64,000 nt of DNA from Pontibacter oryzae (GCF_003576375.1 NZ_QWGE01000003.1:372001-436000), one strand, 5' to 3'. Positions 8,323 to 17,694 are shown, counted from the first letter of the stretch. A program made the numbers and translations. Notes: generated from the sequence alone by a model not told the origin.

Positions 8323-9657
8323 CTATTTCGGTTGGGCTGACTTTGGCAGGTAGTGCAGCACCACGCGGTTGTTCTTGGTGAGGTACTCTTTGGCCACACG
8401 CTGGATGTCTTCTTTTTTCACATTCAGGTAACGTTGCAACTCCGTGTTGATCAGGTTGGCATCGCCAAAGTATACGGCATAGTTTGCGAGGCTTTCGGCG
8501 CGGCCGGCCACCGTGCTGTTCTGCTGCACAAAGCTGCTTTCTACCTGGTTGCGCAGCTTCTGGAACTCGCGGTCTGTCAGGGGCTCTGTTTTTACGCGCT
8601 CAATCTCTGCGTTCATGGCTTGCTCCAGGTCGTCTACTTCTACGCCCATGTTGGCGATGGCAAACGTCAGGAAAAGGCCCGGGTCTTCGGTAGGGAAGGG
8701 GATAGAGGCGGCTGCCACGGCTTTCTGCTGCTTATCTACCAGTGCTTTTGGCAAGCGGGCACTCTCGCCGCCAGAAAGTAGCGTTGTTAGTAGAGAAAGG
8801 GCATAGTAATCATCCGTGCCCTGTGCCGGAATATGGTATGCCTGAATAACCGCTGGCAGCTGAATGTTATCATATACTGTTTTGCGACGCTCTTGTGTCT
8901 GCTTTGGCTCTACCACATCTGGGCGCGGAATAGCTTTTGTTCCTTTCGGGATGCCCGCGAAATACTTCTCAATGGTTTTCTTGGTTTCCTCGATATCAAT
9001 GTCGCCGGCTACGGAAAGCGTGGCATTGTTCGGCACGTAAAACGTTTTGTAAAAGTCGCGGAACTCCTCGATGCTAGCGGCGTTCAAATCTTCGAACGAC
9101 CCGATAGGCATTGTTTTATACGGGTGTTTCTCGTAGGCCAAGGCAAACACATTCTCGCCCATAGAGCCGTAAGGCTGGTTGTCGATGCGCTCGCGCTTCT
9201 CTTCCTGCACTACTTTGCGCTGGGTTTCCACGCCCACCTCATCTATTTTGGCATGCTTCATGCGCTCTGCCTCCATCCAAAGGCCCAAAGCCACTTGGTT
9301 AGATGGCAACAGCTCATAATAATAGGTACGGTCGAAAGAAGTGTTGGCATTGAGGGCACCGCCTGCCTTTTGCACCAGCGAGCTATACTCCCCGCGGTTG
9401 ATATTCTCGGTGCCCTCAAACATCAGGTGCTCAAAAAAGTGAGCGAAGCCTGAGCGCCCTTGTACTTCGTTTTTAGAACCTACATGGTACAGTACCGAAA
9501 CCGCTACGTTGGGCGTAGACTTGTCTTGGTGCAGGATCACGTGCAGGCCGTTCGGGAGCGTGTACTCCGTAAACTCGATCTTGTTTCCCTTGCTTTGTGC
9601 CATCGCCGAAAGACTGGCGGCACACCACAAGAGGCAAATTAATAACTTGCGATTCAT
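8323..9657 (-). CDS. M16-family zinc peptidase, catalytic subunit
   Basis: A 444-residue protein with a signal peptide (MNRKLLICLLWCAASLSAMAQ). The inverted zinc motif is intact: H73-F-F-E76-H77 within RSGFAHFFEHLMFEGTEN, and the downstream acidic cluster (QRKVVQEEKRER) supplies the third ligand. This is the active half of an M16B-type pair such as processing peptidase-like enzymes; the following gene (6109-8196) is the zinc-less half that carries the R/Y motif. Translation start and length fit the family. The pair is expected to degrade or process peptides in the periplasm. Substrate is unknown. Confidence 0.92.
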   Translation of the reverse strand: MNRKLLICLLWCAASLSAMAQSKGNKIEFTEYTLPNGLHVILHQDKSTPNVAVSVLYHVGSKNEVQGRSGFAHFFEHLMFEGTENINRGEYSSLVQKAGGALNANTSFDRTYYYELLPSNQVALGLWMEAERMKHAKIDEVGVETQRKVVQEEKRERIDNQPYGSMGENVFALAYEKHPYKTMPIGSFEDLNAASIEEFRDFYKTFYVPNNATLSVAGDIDIEETKKTIEKYFAGIPKGTKAIPRPDVVEPKQTQERRKTVYDNIQLPAVIQAYHIPAQGTDDYYALSLLTTLLSGGESARLPKALVDKQQKAVAAASIPFPTEDPGLFLTFAIANMGVEVDDLEQAMNAEIERVKTEPLTDREFQKLRNQVESSFVQQNSTVAGRAESLANYAVYFGDANLINTELQRYLNVKKEDIQRVAKEYLTKNNRVVLHYLPKSAQPK

Positions 9658-9936
9658 GCTTTTTAAGTTGTTTAAATAAGAATGTAAATGGCTATTAGCC
9701 GGTTTGCAGATGATATGCTACAAAGTATAAATTTAGTTCTAATCTAAAGGATATGCCAATTTCAGCGGCGTGCATACTTTATGTTTCGGCCAAACCAGCC
9801 TTGCGCCGGACAAACCTATTGATTTTGTAGACGAACAGAAGAGTGGAAAATATGTGTGTGGCAACGCTGAGTAGTATAAATGTAATATTGCTAGAGAGTA
9901 ATTACGCATTTAATTAAGCTGCCATACAAAGTGTGA

Positions 9937-11160
9937 TTAAAACAGCTGCTGCACCTGACCAACGACAAAATTTTTAGGTACCGTTAAGAGCAAGGAAATC
10001 AGAAACAAAGCTAAAATAGCATACTTTGCTTGCACTACATCTTTATGGTTGTCCGGCAGTGTAACTACAGTATAGATTATACCTATAAAAACCGGAAAAC
10101 TCAACGGAGAGAGCAGTCTGTAATCTAAATCGTCGAAGTGCGAGACGGAGCGCAGCACCAGCACAGCAAGAAAGTATAAAACACCAATACCAACGCAGAT
10201 AAGCGAGAAGCTTCTTTTCCTAAGTTCTTGCCAAAATGCGTAATGCCTTTTGAGTTTCATGGTTATAAAAGCTAGTAGCAGCAGCTGTAATACCGTAGTA
10301 AGGTAAAACAGGTAATCCGGCTGATTCTGTAATCTGAACTCACGGATGATAAGGAACTCGTTTATCAGGCCTTTAAGCAGCATCACTACAAAGTTGCCAG
10401 GGCTTTCTGTTTTGCCATCCAGCCTGTCGAAGCCAGTGGTAAAGCCGCTTTGCAAATAGTTGTTATACAGATATGCGCCAGCAAACAAGGCAGGCACAAT
10501 AGCCGCCAGAAAGAGTTTTATACCTAGTTTGTATTTGTGTTTGAATGCAAAGTACAGCCCCAGCAGTGCCGGCACGCCAAACGAAAAAGCTCCTATGTAG
10601 CGGATTAGAAACAGGCATATGCATGTAAGGCAGATCAGCAGTATGCTTCGGTTCACTTTTACATTTAGCCACACTTGATTAGTAAGGCAGGCAAGTATAA
10701 GTATCCCCAGCAGAAATGGTGCTTCTGACCAGGTAAAGCTGTACACTTCCATGTAAGTATAGGCCCCATACACTGAGGCAAGTATAAATGCATAAGACCT
10801 ATTTAAGTGCCGTAGCATCAAAAAGCCACAACCCAAGAAAATAAGGTTCAGCACTTTTGACGACCAATAGACATCCAACATGCTTATTTCCGAGAATAGG
10901 TAAATGAGCACAGGATAGCCAACGGGCCAAGTTGAAAAGTAGTTTCTTCCCGTTCCGTTTGCGTTCATCGTATAAAGCCCGTGCCCCTCTTTTAAATTTT
11001 GGGCCAAACCAAGGTAAGCTTCTGAGTCAGGGCTTAAGTAGCCAGAGCCGTGCACATTTACTCTGAATATGATAATTGCTGCCATAGTAATATACAACAG
11101 GAGCAAAAGAATATCAGGCTTAAAGTTCTTCTTGATTTCTAAGTATGGCATAAGCGGCAT
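9937..11160 (-). CDS. Polytopic membrane protein, GT-C glycosyltransferase-like (copy 2 of a tandem pair)
   Basis: About 407 residues from the ATG at 11160-11158, chosen because it falls 4 bp after the stop of the preceding paralogue; an upstream in-frame ATG would overlap that gene deeply. It has around ten hydrophobic segments. Conserved with its neighbour are a first-loop GSGYLSPDSEAYLGLAQNL block, FSTWPVGYP, WSSKVLNLIF, SYAFILASVYGAY and RLLSPLSFP. The acidic first periplasmic loop (PDSE) resembles that of GT-C lipid-linked sugar transferases, so a role in decorating a surface glycan is plausible. The family is not certain. It ends the dgt operon. Confidence 0.6.
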   Translation of the reverse strand: MPLMPYLEIKKNFKPDILLLLLYITMAAIIIFRVNVHGSGYLSPDSEAYLGLAQNLKEGHGLYTMNANGTGRNYFSTWPVGYPVLIYLFSEISMLDVYWSSKVLNLIFLGCGFLMLRHLNRSYAFILASVYGAYTYMEVYSFTWSEAPFLLGILILACLTNQVWLNVKVNRSILLICLTCICLFLIRYIGAFSFGVPALLGLYFAFKHKYKLGIKLFLAAIVPALFAGAYLYNNYLQSGFTTGFDRLDGKTESPGNFVVMLLKGLINEFLIIREFRLQNQPDYLFYLTTVLQLLLLAFITMKLKRHYAFWQELRKRSFSLICVGIGVLYFLAVLVLRSVSHFDDLDYRLLSPLSFPVFIGIIYTVVTLPDNHKDVVQAKYAILALFLISLLLTVPKNFVVGQVQQLF

Positions 11161-11164
11161 GATC

Positions 11165-12379
11165 TTACAGAAGCTGTGAGAGCAGGAATTTCTTTGGCAA
11201 ATTAAGTAGCAGCGAAAGTATAAAAAAGCCAGCAATAACATACTTGGCACGAACCGCACCTTTTATATTGTCCGGCAAAGCAACAATGTAGTTGACTATT
11301 GCAAAAAGCATCAATATAGTAAAAGGAGAAAGTAGCCTGTAGTTAGGTGGGTCAAACTGTGATATACTTCTCAAAAATACGAGAACTACCAAGTATGATA
11401 AAGCGACTACTACAGCCATATGCGAAAGTATATTTTCCTTTACGGCTACGGCTACAGCTTCACGTTGCTGCCGCAAAATTGATCCGACATAACCGATTAC
11501 TATAACTTGAAGCAAGGCAGTTGCAATAGTAAGTCCTCCGGGAATGCCCCGTAAATAGTAATTCCGTATGATGAACAGTTCAATTATTAACCCTTTTATA
11601 GCCATCCACAGAACTTTTAGCGGGCTTCCCATATCTGCCGTTAGCCTCTGCGCATCAGTATTATATCCAGCTGCATAATGATTATGCATGACATAGCCAC
11701 ATACAAAAATCACATTCAGCACAAAGACAATAAACAAATGCCGGCTTAGGCGCCTTCGTTGCTCAAGCCAAGTTATGATAGCAAGAAGCAAAGTTACACC
11801 ACCTGCAAAGAAACCGATGTAGCGGACTAAAAACATAAAAGCCGCTACAGCCAATAAAGCATAGATCTGGGAAGGTTTACCGCTGACATATACTTTGTAA
11901 GTTAAGAAGGCAAAAAACAGGCATCCATACATAAAAACGCACTCCGACCATGTGTAAGAGTACATCTCTATAACTGTAAATGCGCCGTAGATAGAAGCAA
12001 GCACAAAAGAGTATCTTCGGTTTATATGGCGCAACAGCAGAAAGCCCAGTCCTGCAAAAATCAGGTTTAGAACTTTGGAAGCCCAAAACAAATTAAGGCC
12101 GCTTATCCACGTTATAGTGGCAATTAGAGTTGGATAGCCTATTGGCCATGCGGTAAACAGAATGCGAGCATTTTTTTGCCCTGTATGCAGCCCGTATAAA
12201 TCTCGAATAATAAACTTCTCTCCATTATTTAAGCTTCGGGCAGCTTCCATGTAGTATTCAGAATCGGGGGAGGTATAGCCTGTTCCTTCGATGCTTACAC
12301 GTAAGACCACAGCCGCACAATAGGCAATAAACAGCACCAGCAGATATAAATCCGCTCTCATCAGTTTATCTTTCAGCAT
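11165..12379 (-). CDS. Polytopic membrane protein, GT-C glycosyltransferase-like (copy 1 of a tandem pair)
   Basis: About 404 residues from the ATG at 12379-12377, which lies just past the dgt stop; the next upstream ATG (12406) would overlap dgt. It is clearly paralogous to the gene downstream, sharing GTGYTSPDSEYYMEAARSL, FTAWPIGYPTLI, WASKVLNLIFAG, LLRHINRRYSFVLASIYGAF and YRLLSPFTI in the same order. Many transmembrane segments are visible with no signal peptide. The PDSE-containing first loop and the overall layout fit GT-C glycosyltransferases that use polyprenyl-linked donors; donor and acceptor are unknown. Its tight spacing to dgt indicates co-transcription, though the functions are not obviously related. 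Confidence 0.6.
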   Translation of the reverse strand: MLKDKLMRADLYLLVLFIAYCAAVVLRVSIEGTGYTSPDSEYYMEAARSLNNGEKFIIRDLYGLHTGQKNARILFTAWPIGYPTLIATITWISGLNLFWASKVLNLIFAGLGFLLLRHINRRYSFVLASIYGAFTVIEMYSYTWSECVFMYGCLFFAFLTYKVYVSGKPSQIYALLAVAAFMFLVRYIGFFAGGVTLLLAIITWLEQRRRLSRHLFIVFVLNVIFVCGYVMHNHYAAGYNTDAQRLTADMGSPLKVLWMAIKGLIIELFIIRNYYLRGIPGGLTIATALLQVIVIGYVGSILRQQREAVAVAVKENILSHMAVVVALSYLVVLVFLRSISQFDPPNYRLLSPFTILMLFAIVNYIVALPDNIKGAVRAKYVIAGFFILSLLLNLPKKFLLSQLL

Positions 12380-12383
12380 CGCC

Positions 12384-13781
12384 TTAATACATTCTTGGCA
12401 GTTCAATGCCTTTAATTTTGCGGTAAAGACCCAGTGCGGCCTGGTCGGTGAGGCTGGTTACGAAGTCGGTGATGTGGATGATGCGCTCGTAGTTGGTGGC
12501 AGTTTGGGGGAGCTGCAGGTAGTGTGGCGGGATGAGCGCCGCAAGCTTCCGGTGGTGCTTTGACTCTGGTTTAAACACGGCTTTGATGCCCGCATCCAAC
12601 AAACCACCCAGCACTTCAAAACCTGCGGCTTCGATCTCGAGCACCGGCCTGTTCTGGTAAATTAGCTTGATAGAGAGCTCTTTGATTTGGTCAAGTATAG
12701 GTTTGCAGGCCAATTCGTTAATCAGTGGCTTATCATAGGTTCCGGTCAGGATTTCATCTTCGTGCTGTAGAAAGAGCGCGGAGGTTTCTTCGATCAGTTT
12801 GCCGATGATGCGTGCCCGTAAGTACCCAATTTCCTCGCGCCAATCATAAAACGTGAGGCTTGATTTGCGCCCTGGATTATCGTTCAGGATTTGGCGCAGC
12901 AGGCTTATACCTTGCTCCTGTGGCACAAGGCCCAGTTTCAACCCATCTTCAAAATCGATGATGCGATAACAGATATCGTCGGCGGCCTCTACTAGAAAAG
13001 CCAGCGGGTGGCGGTGGTAAAACACCTCTCTGCCAGCTCCTTTTTGCAGCAAGCCAAGCTCGTTGGCAATAGTGTTAAACCAAGTTTTCTCGGTCTGGAA
13101 AAACCCATACTTCTTCTCGCTGGTGTTTTTGGTATTTTGCACCACCGGCAGCGACTCTTTGGGATATTTGGTAAAGGTGGCCAGCGTAGTAAATGTAAGG
13201 CTAAGGCCGCTGTGACTCACACCGTCAGGCAGTTTGCAGTGGGCAGGATAGGTATACGTTAGCACCCTGAAGCCGGCAGCATTGCCTTCGTAGCGTTGCA
13301 GGTCGGCTTTTTCGGCTTCTGTTAGGTTTTGCAAGTATAACTGCGCCTCCTCGCTCAGAAAGTAGGATGAAATGGCATCCTCGCCGGAGTGCCCGAAAGG
13401 CGGGTTGCCAATGTCATGCGCCAGGCAGGCAGCCGCCACCACGTCCCCAAAATCCGCTTCCTGTATGTTTTTCTCCTCAGCAAGTTCAGGGTGCCGCTCC
13501 AGAATGTTTTTGCCCACAATGCGCCCCAACGACCTACCCACCACCGATGCTTCTAAACTGTGCGTTAGGCGGGTATGCACAAAGTCGCTCTCGGGCATAG
13601 GCATAACCTGCGTCTTATTTTGTAACCGCCTAAAAGCCGACGAAAATACGATACGATCATAATCGCGCTGAAACTCGCCCCGCACCGATTCATCAGAAGT
13701 ATACTTTTGGTCAGAAGATTCGAAGCGTTTCTTAGAGATAAGTTTGCCCCAAGTGGTTGTGGCTAGTATTGATTGGCTCAT
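12384..13781 (-). CDS. dgt: Deoxyguanosinetriphosphate triphosphohydrolase (dGTPase)
   Basis: A 465-residue HD-domain protein. N-terminal family marker: YDRIVFSSAFRRLQNKTQV. Metal ligands of the HD site are visible: HTRLTHS (H69, H74), AHDIGNPPFGHSGE (H122, D123) and, further on, FLVEAADDICYRIIDFEDG, giving the final Asp. The enzyme cleaves dGTP (and often other dNTPs when activated) to the nucleoside and tripolyphosphate, and so limits the dNTP pool. Length fits the long form typical of Bacteroidota. It is the first gene of an operon with two membrane proteins. A dNTPase can also act as a phage-defence enzyme, but nothing here singles that role out. Confidence 0.93.
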   Translation of the reverse strand: MSQSILATTTWGKLISKKRFESSDQKYTSDESVRGEFQRDYDRIVFSSAFRRLQNKTQVMPMPESDFVHTRLTHSLEASVVGRSLGRIVGKNILERHPELAEEKNIQEADFGDVVAAACLAHDIGNPPFGHSGEDAISSYFLSEEAQLYLQNLTEAEKADLQRYEGNAAGFRVLTYTYPAHCKLPDGVSHSGLSLTFTTLATFTKYPKESLPVVQNTKNTSEKKYGFFQTEKTWFNTIANELGLLQKGAGREVFYHRHPLAFLVEAADDICYRIIDFEDGLKLGLVPQEQGISLLRQILNDNPGRKSSLTFYDWREEIGYLRARIIGKLIEETSALFLQHEDEILTGTYDKPLINELACKPILDQIKELSIKLIYQNRPVLEIEAAGFEVLGGLLDAGIKAVFKPESKHHRKLAALIPPHYLQLPQTATNYERIIHITDFVTSLTDQAALGLYRKIKGIELPRMY

Positions 13782-14500
13782 AGGGGTAGACGGTTGCTAT
13801 TTTGTACAGGTCATAAATTTACCAAAAAGAAATTGCCAAGCGCACTAATCAATACTGATCGATCATCTTAAGTTTAAAATTCAGACAGGCCTACTATAAT
13901 TGGCATAGAAGCGGGCCAAGACTTAGCCAAGAGAAATGGCATCCTTTAAAAAGCTTATCTGTTTTGGCACCTTCTATAGCTTATCTCCTGCCTATAAAAA
14001 GCTGCAATTATTTTTTGCCCTTATATCAAAGCCTCGCAAAATAATTTCCGGAGAAGGCTAAGTCCAAGGCTTTCAAACATATGCATACTTATATTTATGA
14101 TATTAATAGCAAACTATAACATAGCGTGCACCATACTTTATTAATGTTATTCTTTGAGGTCAATGTTACAAATTTTCGCTTTATTAGCTAGACTAAATAG
14201 TGTTTTAAATGCATTAAAAGCATATATTATGCTATCACCACATGCTAAATGCTCAATATCCATGTTACAAAACGCCATTAAAATACCTTGTGTTACAGAG
14301 TTGATATGCCGAATTTTGAATCATCGCGCAAGTCCTTTTCAAGCTAGAAAACACTTTTTGCTCTATGAACCCTATGTGTGGCGTGTGTGTCAGTTCAAAG
14401 TTTTCCATGTATCCTGAAGCAGCACACCAAGCCTATTTGTCCTAGAAAGCAGTTGATTATTAATTCCCCAAATTATATTCCTCATTTGCTTTTTGTGTTT

Positions 14501-14555
14501 GTAGTTTGTTCAGCTAACCGCCGGCTTACCCTATTCCGGCGGTGGCTGAAACTAC
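14501..14555. other. Strong imperfect hairpin in the gene-free region (possible structured RNA)
   Basis: The left arm 14501-14524 (GTAGTTTGTTCAGC, then TAACCGCCGG) pairs with the right arm 14536-14555 (CCGGCGGTGGCTGAAACTAC) across an 11-nt loop. Only a three-base bulge and a small internal loop interrupt about 19 bp. It sits about 220 bp upstream of Hsp20, is GC-rich within AT-rich DNA, and lacks a T-run, so a simple terminator is unlikely. Confidence 0.4.
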
Positions 14556-14762
14556 ACTTCCAACTTACATTCTTCCCCACAAATCAACTTTCCCTGATGT
14601 TACAATTCAGCGGATTCTAGTATAGCTCTACTTTTCTTTTACGTAAACCCCCTTCTATCCTGTGTTAAGACTATCCTATGATGCAAACAATGCCAGAAGC
14701 TGAATCGTAAATTTAATTACACGAAAAGCACAACTTAATTTTAGGGTAGTTCATTAAAATAT

Positions 14763-14768
14763 AGGAGG
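14763..14768 (+). promoter_or_regulatory. Canonical Shine-Dalgarno sequence of the Hsp20 gene
   Basis: AGGAGG ends 7 nt before the ATG at 14776. Strong Shine-Dalgarno sequences are unusual in Bacteroidota, where most genes here lack them. This one fixes the start codon and suggests high translation. Confidence 0.75.
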
Positions 14769-14775
14769 ATAGATT

Positions 14776-15240
14776 ATGGCAAATGTAGCACGGAGGAATG
14801 CGGGCGGATCTACTCCAGCACGTTCTGCATTCTCAGATTTCTTTAGCGATGTAGATCGCTTCTTCGAAAACGATCTTTGGCGGACACCAGCACAATGGGG
14901 CCGCCAGTTAATGTCGGATATGCCAGCCACAAACATCCGCGAGGATGATAAGGGCTATAGCATTGAGTTGGCTGCGCCAGGCAAGCAAAAAGATGACTTT
15001 AACATTGATGTGAACGAAGGCATGTTAACTATCAGTTCGCAGAAGGAGGAGAATAAAACCGAAGAGAACGACAACTATACCCGCCGGGAATACAATTACA
15101 GCTCCTTCAGCAGGTCTTTCCGGTTACCCAAAGGTGTGAAAGAAGATGATATAAAGGCAAACTACAAAGATGGCATCTTACACATTCATGTGCCTAAGGG
15201 TGAAGAAGAAAAGCCAAACCGGCGCATAAGTATTGAGTAA
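14776..15240 (+). CDS. Hsp20/alpha-crystallin small heat-shock protein
   Basis: A 154-residue small heat-shock protein. The alpha-crystallin domain spans roughly residues 48-145: DMPATNIREDDKGYSIELAAPGKQK opens it, then the conserved FNIDVNEGMLTISSQKE, and the closing FRLPKGVKEDDIKANYKDGILHIHVPK with the A-x-x-x-G-I/V-L motif. A short IxI-like tail (RISIE) ends the chain, the segment that links oligomers. It holds unfolded proteins for refolding by other chaperones in the cytosol. The gene is monocistronic, with a strong ribosome-binding site and a terminator after it. No CIRCE-like repeat was seen upstream. Confidence 0.95.
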   Translation: MANVARRNAGGSTPARSAFSDFFSDVDRFFENDLWRTPAQWGRQLMSDMPATNIREDDKGYSIELAAPGKQKDDFNIDVNEGMLTISSQKEENKTEENDNYTRREYNYSSFSRSFRLPKGVKEDDIKANYKDGILHIHVPKGEEEKPNRRISIE

Positions 15241-15256
15241 GTAAATCATAGCTGCA

Positions 15257-15310
15257 TATAAAATGGAAGAGCCGGGCTGCTGTAAAGTAGTCTGGCTCTC
15301 CCATTTTATA
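15257..15310. terminator. Bidirectional terminator between Hsp20 and the convergent metzincin gene
   Basis: TATAAAATGG (15257-15266) and AGAGCC pair with GGCTCT and CCATTTTATA (15301-15310), leaving an inner loop around TGTAAAGTA. The A-rich left and T-rich right flanks suit termination in both directions. The stops of the convergent genes lie 17 and 2 bp away. Confidence 0.75.
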
Positions 15311-15311
15311 C

Positions 15312-17483
15312 TTACAGCTTAAGAATTCGCTGCTGCCCGCCTCGGGTGCCCTCCTGCCACTTCAGGATATACATTCCGGAGGCTATACCCGATAAATCAA
15401 GCTCAATGGCCACATTGGTATCGGTGAGCTGCAAATCGAAGTCGCGGACTAGTTGCCCCTGCATGCTGTAAATCTCTACCTCCATGGTTGTGGTGCGGTT
15501 TACGATATAGAGCAGTTGCAGTCTGCCTTCTTCTGAGGATGTAAAAGGGTTAGGGTACAAGCGGAGGTCGCGGAGGCTGGCTGGGTTAATAACGCGCACA
15601 CGTGGTGAGAAACTGAAAGATGCATCGTTATAAACAACTTTTAACCTATAAAAGCTCACGTCTGGCAACGGGCTGTTGTCTTCAAAAACATAGCTTAAAT
15701 CTTGTGTGGCGCTCGGGCCTTTGGCATCTACCATTCCGATATCCTCCCAGGTTGAGCCCGTGGTACCGCTGGCACTTCGCTGTACTATAAAATTATCCAC
15801 GGTCAGCTCGTTTCTGGTCGTCCAGCTAATTGTTACAGTGTTTTCAGAAGTAAAATCAGCTTCGAGGGTATAAATCTCCGGGGCTAAGTTACATTCGCCC
15901 TCCAGGCTTGGCACCATTGGCGATGGTGTTTCCCTGCAGTCATAATCTCCAAGCGTGCCATCGTTTTCTGTGCTGGTAGCCATAACCAAATCTGCTCCCT
16001 TAATATCGATCGGGCTAAGGTCGCGCACCAATTGCCTTTGCTCAATGGCGTAGAACATGACAGCCCGCGATAGGTTCACGTGCCCTAGTTGATGCGCATG
16101 GCCCAATTCGTGCAGAACTACAGTCTCAAAGTCAAACTCCCCATCTCCGGGGCCAGCCGGCCCATACTGCCACCTGATGTTACTGTTGATCTCCATATCA
16201 AATTCGGTTACCCAGAATAGCGTATCAACCCCATTGGCACAGCCGGCGTAGCGGCTTACTGTGCGCGCTAACACGCCTGCCCCTACAGTGGAGGTAGGCG
16301 CAAAACGGATTATCACCATGTCATCGTCTGCGGCAGCGTCTTTTGTAGTTGGTGCCCCGATTTCCCAATTCACTTCTGAGGCGCATACCCACGAGTTCAT
16401 GGCACGCCGGAAGCCTTCCTTGGCAGCCTGCTGGTTTTCCATGCTTGGCGCAAAGCGGATAGCGTACCCGCCATTGCCACTCTGGTCTATCAGTATTGGC
16501 TTAAAGGAAGTATCGTTTAAATCGATGTTAGAGTAAGCAAACTCCAAGGTCAGCGAAGTAGCGGAGACGAACGTGCTACCATCGCTGGCGGTAACCCGGA
16601 TAGGCCCGGACCCGGCCGTGCCGCCATCCTGCGTTATTGATGGAATATACATTCTTATCTGTCTATCCGTCCAGGAGATGTATTCTTTGCGGAGCGGCTT
16701 TACGTAGGTTTGGCCACCGTCGTCGGCGTTGCGGAACTCCACGCTGCCATTGCCACGGCTATTACCGAAGCCTGAGCCATTTATAGTAAGTATGGTTCCG
16801 GTGCCTGCACTGGCCACTGTCGGCGAAAAGGAAGTTATCACGGGCACGAGTTGCGCGCCCTGCTCCTGCTGCTTACGTTCCTGCACTGGCGGTGCCTGCA
16901 GTATTTCGTTTTCGGAAATGGTTCGGAACGGCTTGTTAGTTTCTGCGCTAACAGCCTTATACAGTTGCTCTACATTGCTATAAGCATCGAAAACCCCGCG
17001 GGCAGCACGTGTTTTGAGATTGTATTGTACAAAGCCTTGTTGGCTGCCGTAGGCATTAGTGCTATAAAGCCCTTCGGCTGGTGTGCGTTGCACTGCCTGC
17101 TGGCGTTTCAAGAAGAACATGCCTTGCTGGCCTGCCCGTAAGTTCAAGGCCGTCGAGAATACGTGTTTCTGCATCCCCACTGTTCCGCCTTCAGTAATTA
17201 CCTCTACCTGTTCGGCTTGCATATCACCCTTAAACAGCTTGTATACTTTGATGATACTAGAAGTATAAATATTCTCGTGCTGGGCATCCCAAAAGGATTT
17301 CTGCGATAAAACTTCGCCTTCCAGCACTATATCTGCCTGGTGTACACGCTCCTTTATAGTAAGCGGCACCATGTGCTGGGAGTCGGAGGCTAGGGTTTGG
17401 CGAGTAAAGATGAGCAGGGTGAGGCATAGCAATGTAAGTGCAATGCGTGTGCTTGCTACCGTGAAAGCGGACGTATCAGCCAT
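15312..17483 (-). CDS. Secreted metzincin-type metalloprotease with IPT/TIG domain and T9SS sorting domain
   Basis: A 723-residue exported protein. A hydrophobic leader spans about residues 12-32. An IPT/TIG immunoglobulin-like domain starts near residue 215 (PVITSFSPTVASAGTGTILTI). A matrixin-like protease region follows, with HELGHAHQLGH at about residues 457-467. The spacing HExxHxxxxxH gives three zinc histidines, but the usual glycine of HExxHxxGxxH is replaced (Gln, with a Gly two residues later). A Met-turn candidate, SRAVMFYAI, comes shortly after. A fibronectin-like stretch and a type A T9SS C-terminal sorting domain (LYPNPFTSS... to GMYILKWQEG) end the protein. It is probably exported by T9SS and anchored or released at the surface. 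The substrate is unknown. Confidence 0.82.
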   Translation of the reverse strand: MADTSAFTVASTRIALTLLCLTLLIFTRQTLASDSQHMVPLTIKERVHQADIVLEGEVLSQKSFWDAQHENIYTSSIIKVYKLFKGDMQAEQVEVITEGGTVGMQKHVFSTALNLRAGQQGMFFLKRQQAVQRTPAEGLYSTNAYGSQQGFVQYNLKTRAARGVFDAYSNVEQLYKAVSAETNKPFRTISENEILQAPPVQERKQQEQGAQLVPVITSFSPTVASAGTGTILTINGSGFGNSRGNGSVEFRNADDGGQTYVKPLRKEYISWTDRQIRMYIPSITQDGGTAGSGPIRVTASDGSTFVSATSLTLEFAYSNIDLNDTSFKPILIDQSGNGGYAIRFAPSMENQQAAKEGFRRAMNSWVCASEVNWEIGAPTTKDAAADDDMVIIRFAPTSTVGAGVLARTVSRYAGCANGVDTLFWVTEFDMEINSNIRWQYGPAGPGDGEFDFETVVLHELGHAHQLGHVNLSRAVMFYAIEQRQLVRDLSPIDIKGADLVMATSTENDGTLGDYDCRETPSPMVPSLEGECNLAPEIYTLEADFTSENTVTISWTTRNELTVDNFIVQRSASGTTGSTWEDIGMVDAKGPSATQDLSYVFEDNSPLPDVSFYRLKVVYNDASFSFSPRVRVINPASLRDLRLYPNPFTSSEEGRLQLLYIVNRTTTMEVEIYSMQGQLVRDFDLQLTDTNVAIELDLSGIASGMYILKWQEGTRGGQQRILKL

Positions 17484-17620
17484 ATAAAAAGAAAGGGGTC
17501 ATGTGGGCGATCAAACATATATCTGCACCAACCTAAAGGCGGTGATTTATACTTACGCAATTTTCTATATTCAGGGATGTGTTGGCAGAACAGAAACTGT
17601 AATTCAAAGGCTTATATTTA

Positions 17621-17664
17621 AAAAAATGCCCGCTACAGGATACAACCCATACCGGACATTTTTT
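17621..17664 (-). terminator. Terminator downstream of the BlaI/M56 operon
   Basis: AAAAAATG and CCG (from 17621) pair with CGG and CATTTTTT (to 17664), with one mismatch and a loop of about 18 nt. On the minus strand it ends in a T-run about 30 bp after the M56 stop. Confidence 0.6.
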
Positions 17665-17694
17665 ATACTTTATAGTAAGTAAGAAGTTATTGGC

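Larger units (their letters stand above)
13782..14775. other. 994-bp gene-free region between dgt and the Hsp20 gene
   Basis: No reading frame here resembles a protein; the longest ones are AT-rich and have no recognisable motif. The left end holds the dgt promoter area and the right end the Hsp20 leader. The middle is AT-rich except for one GC-rich hairpin at 14501-14555, listed separately. Confidence 0.5.

Noticed and set aside
14154..14620. Two overlapping plus-strand frames of 80-87 codons
   Set aside because: AT-rich, no domain pattern, and the second spans the GC-rich hairpin; no support for translation.
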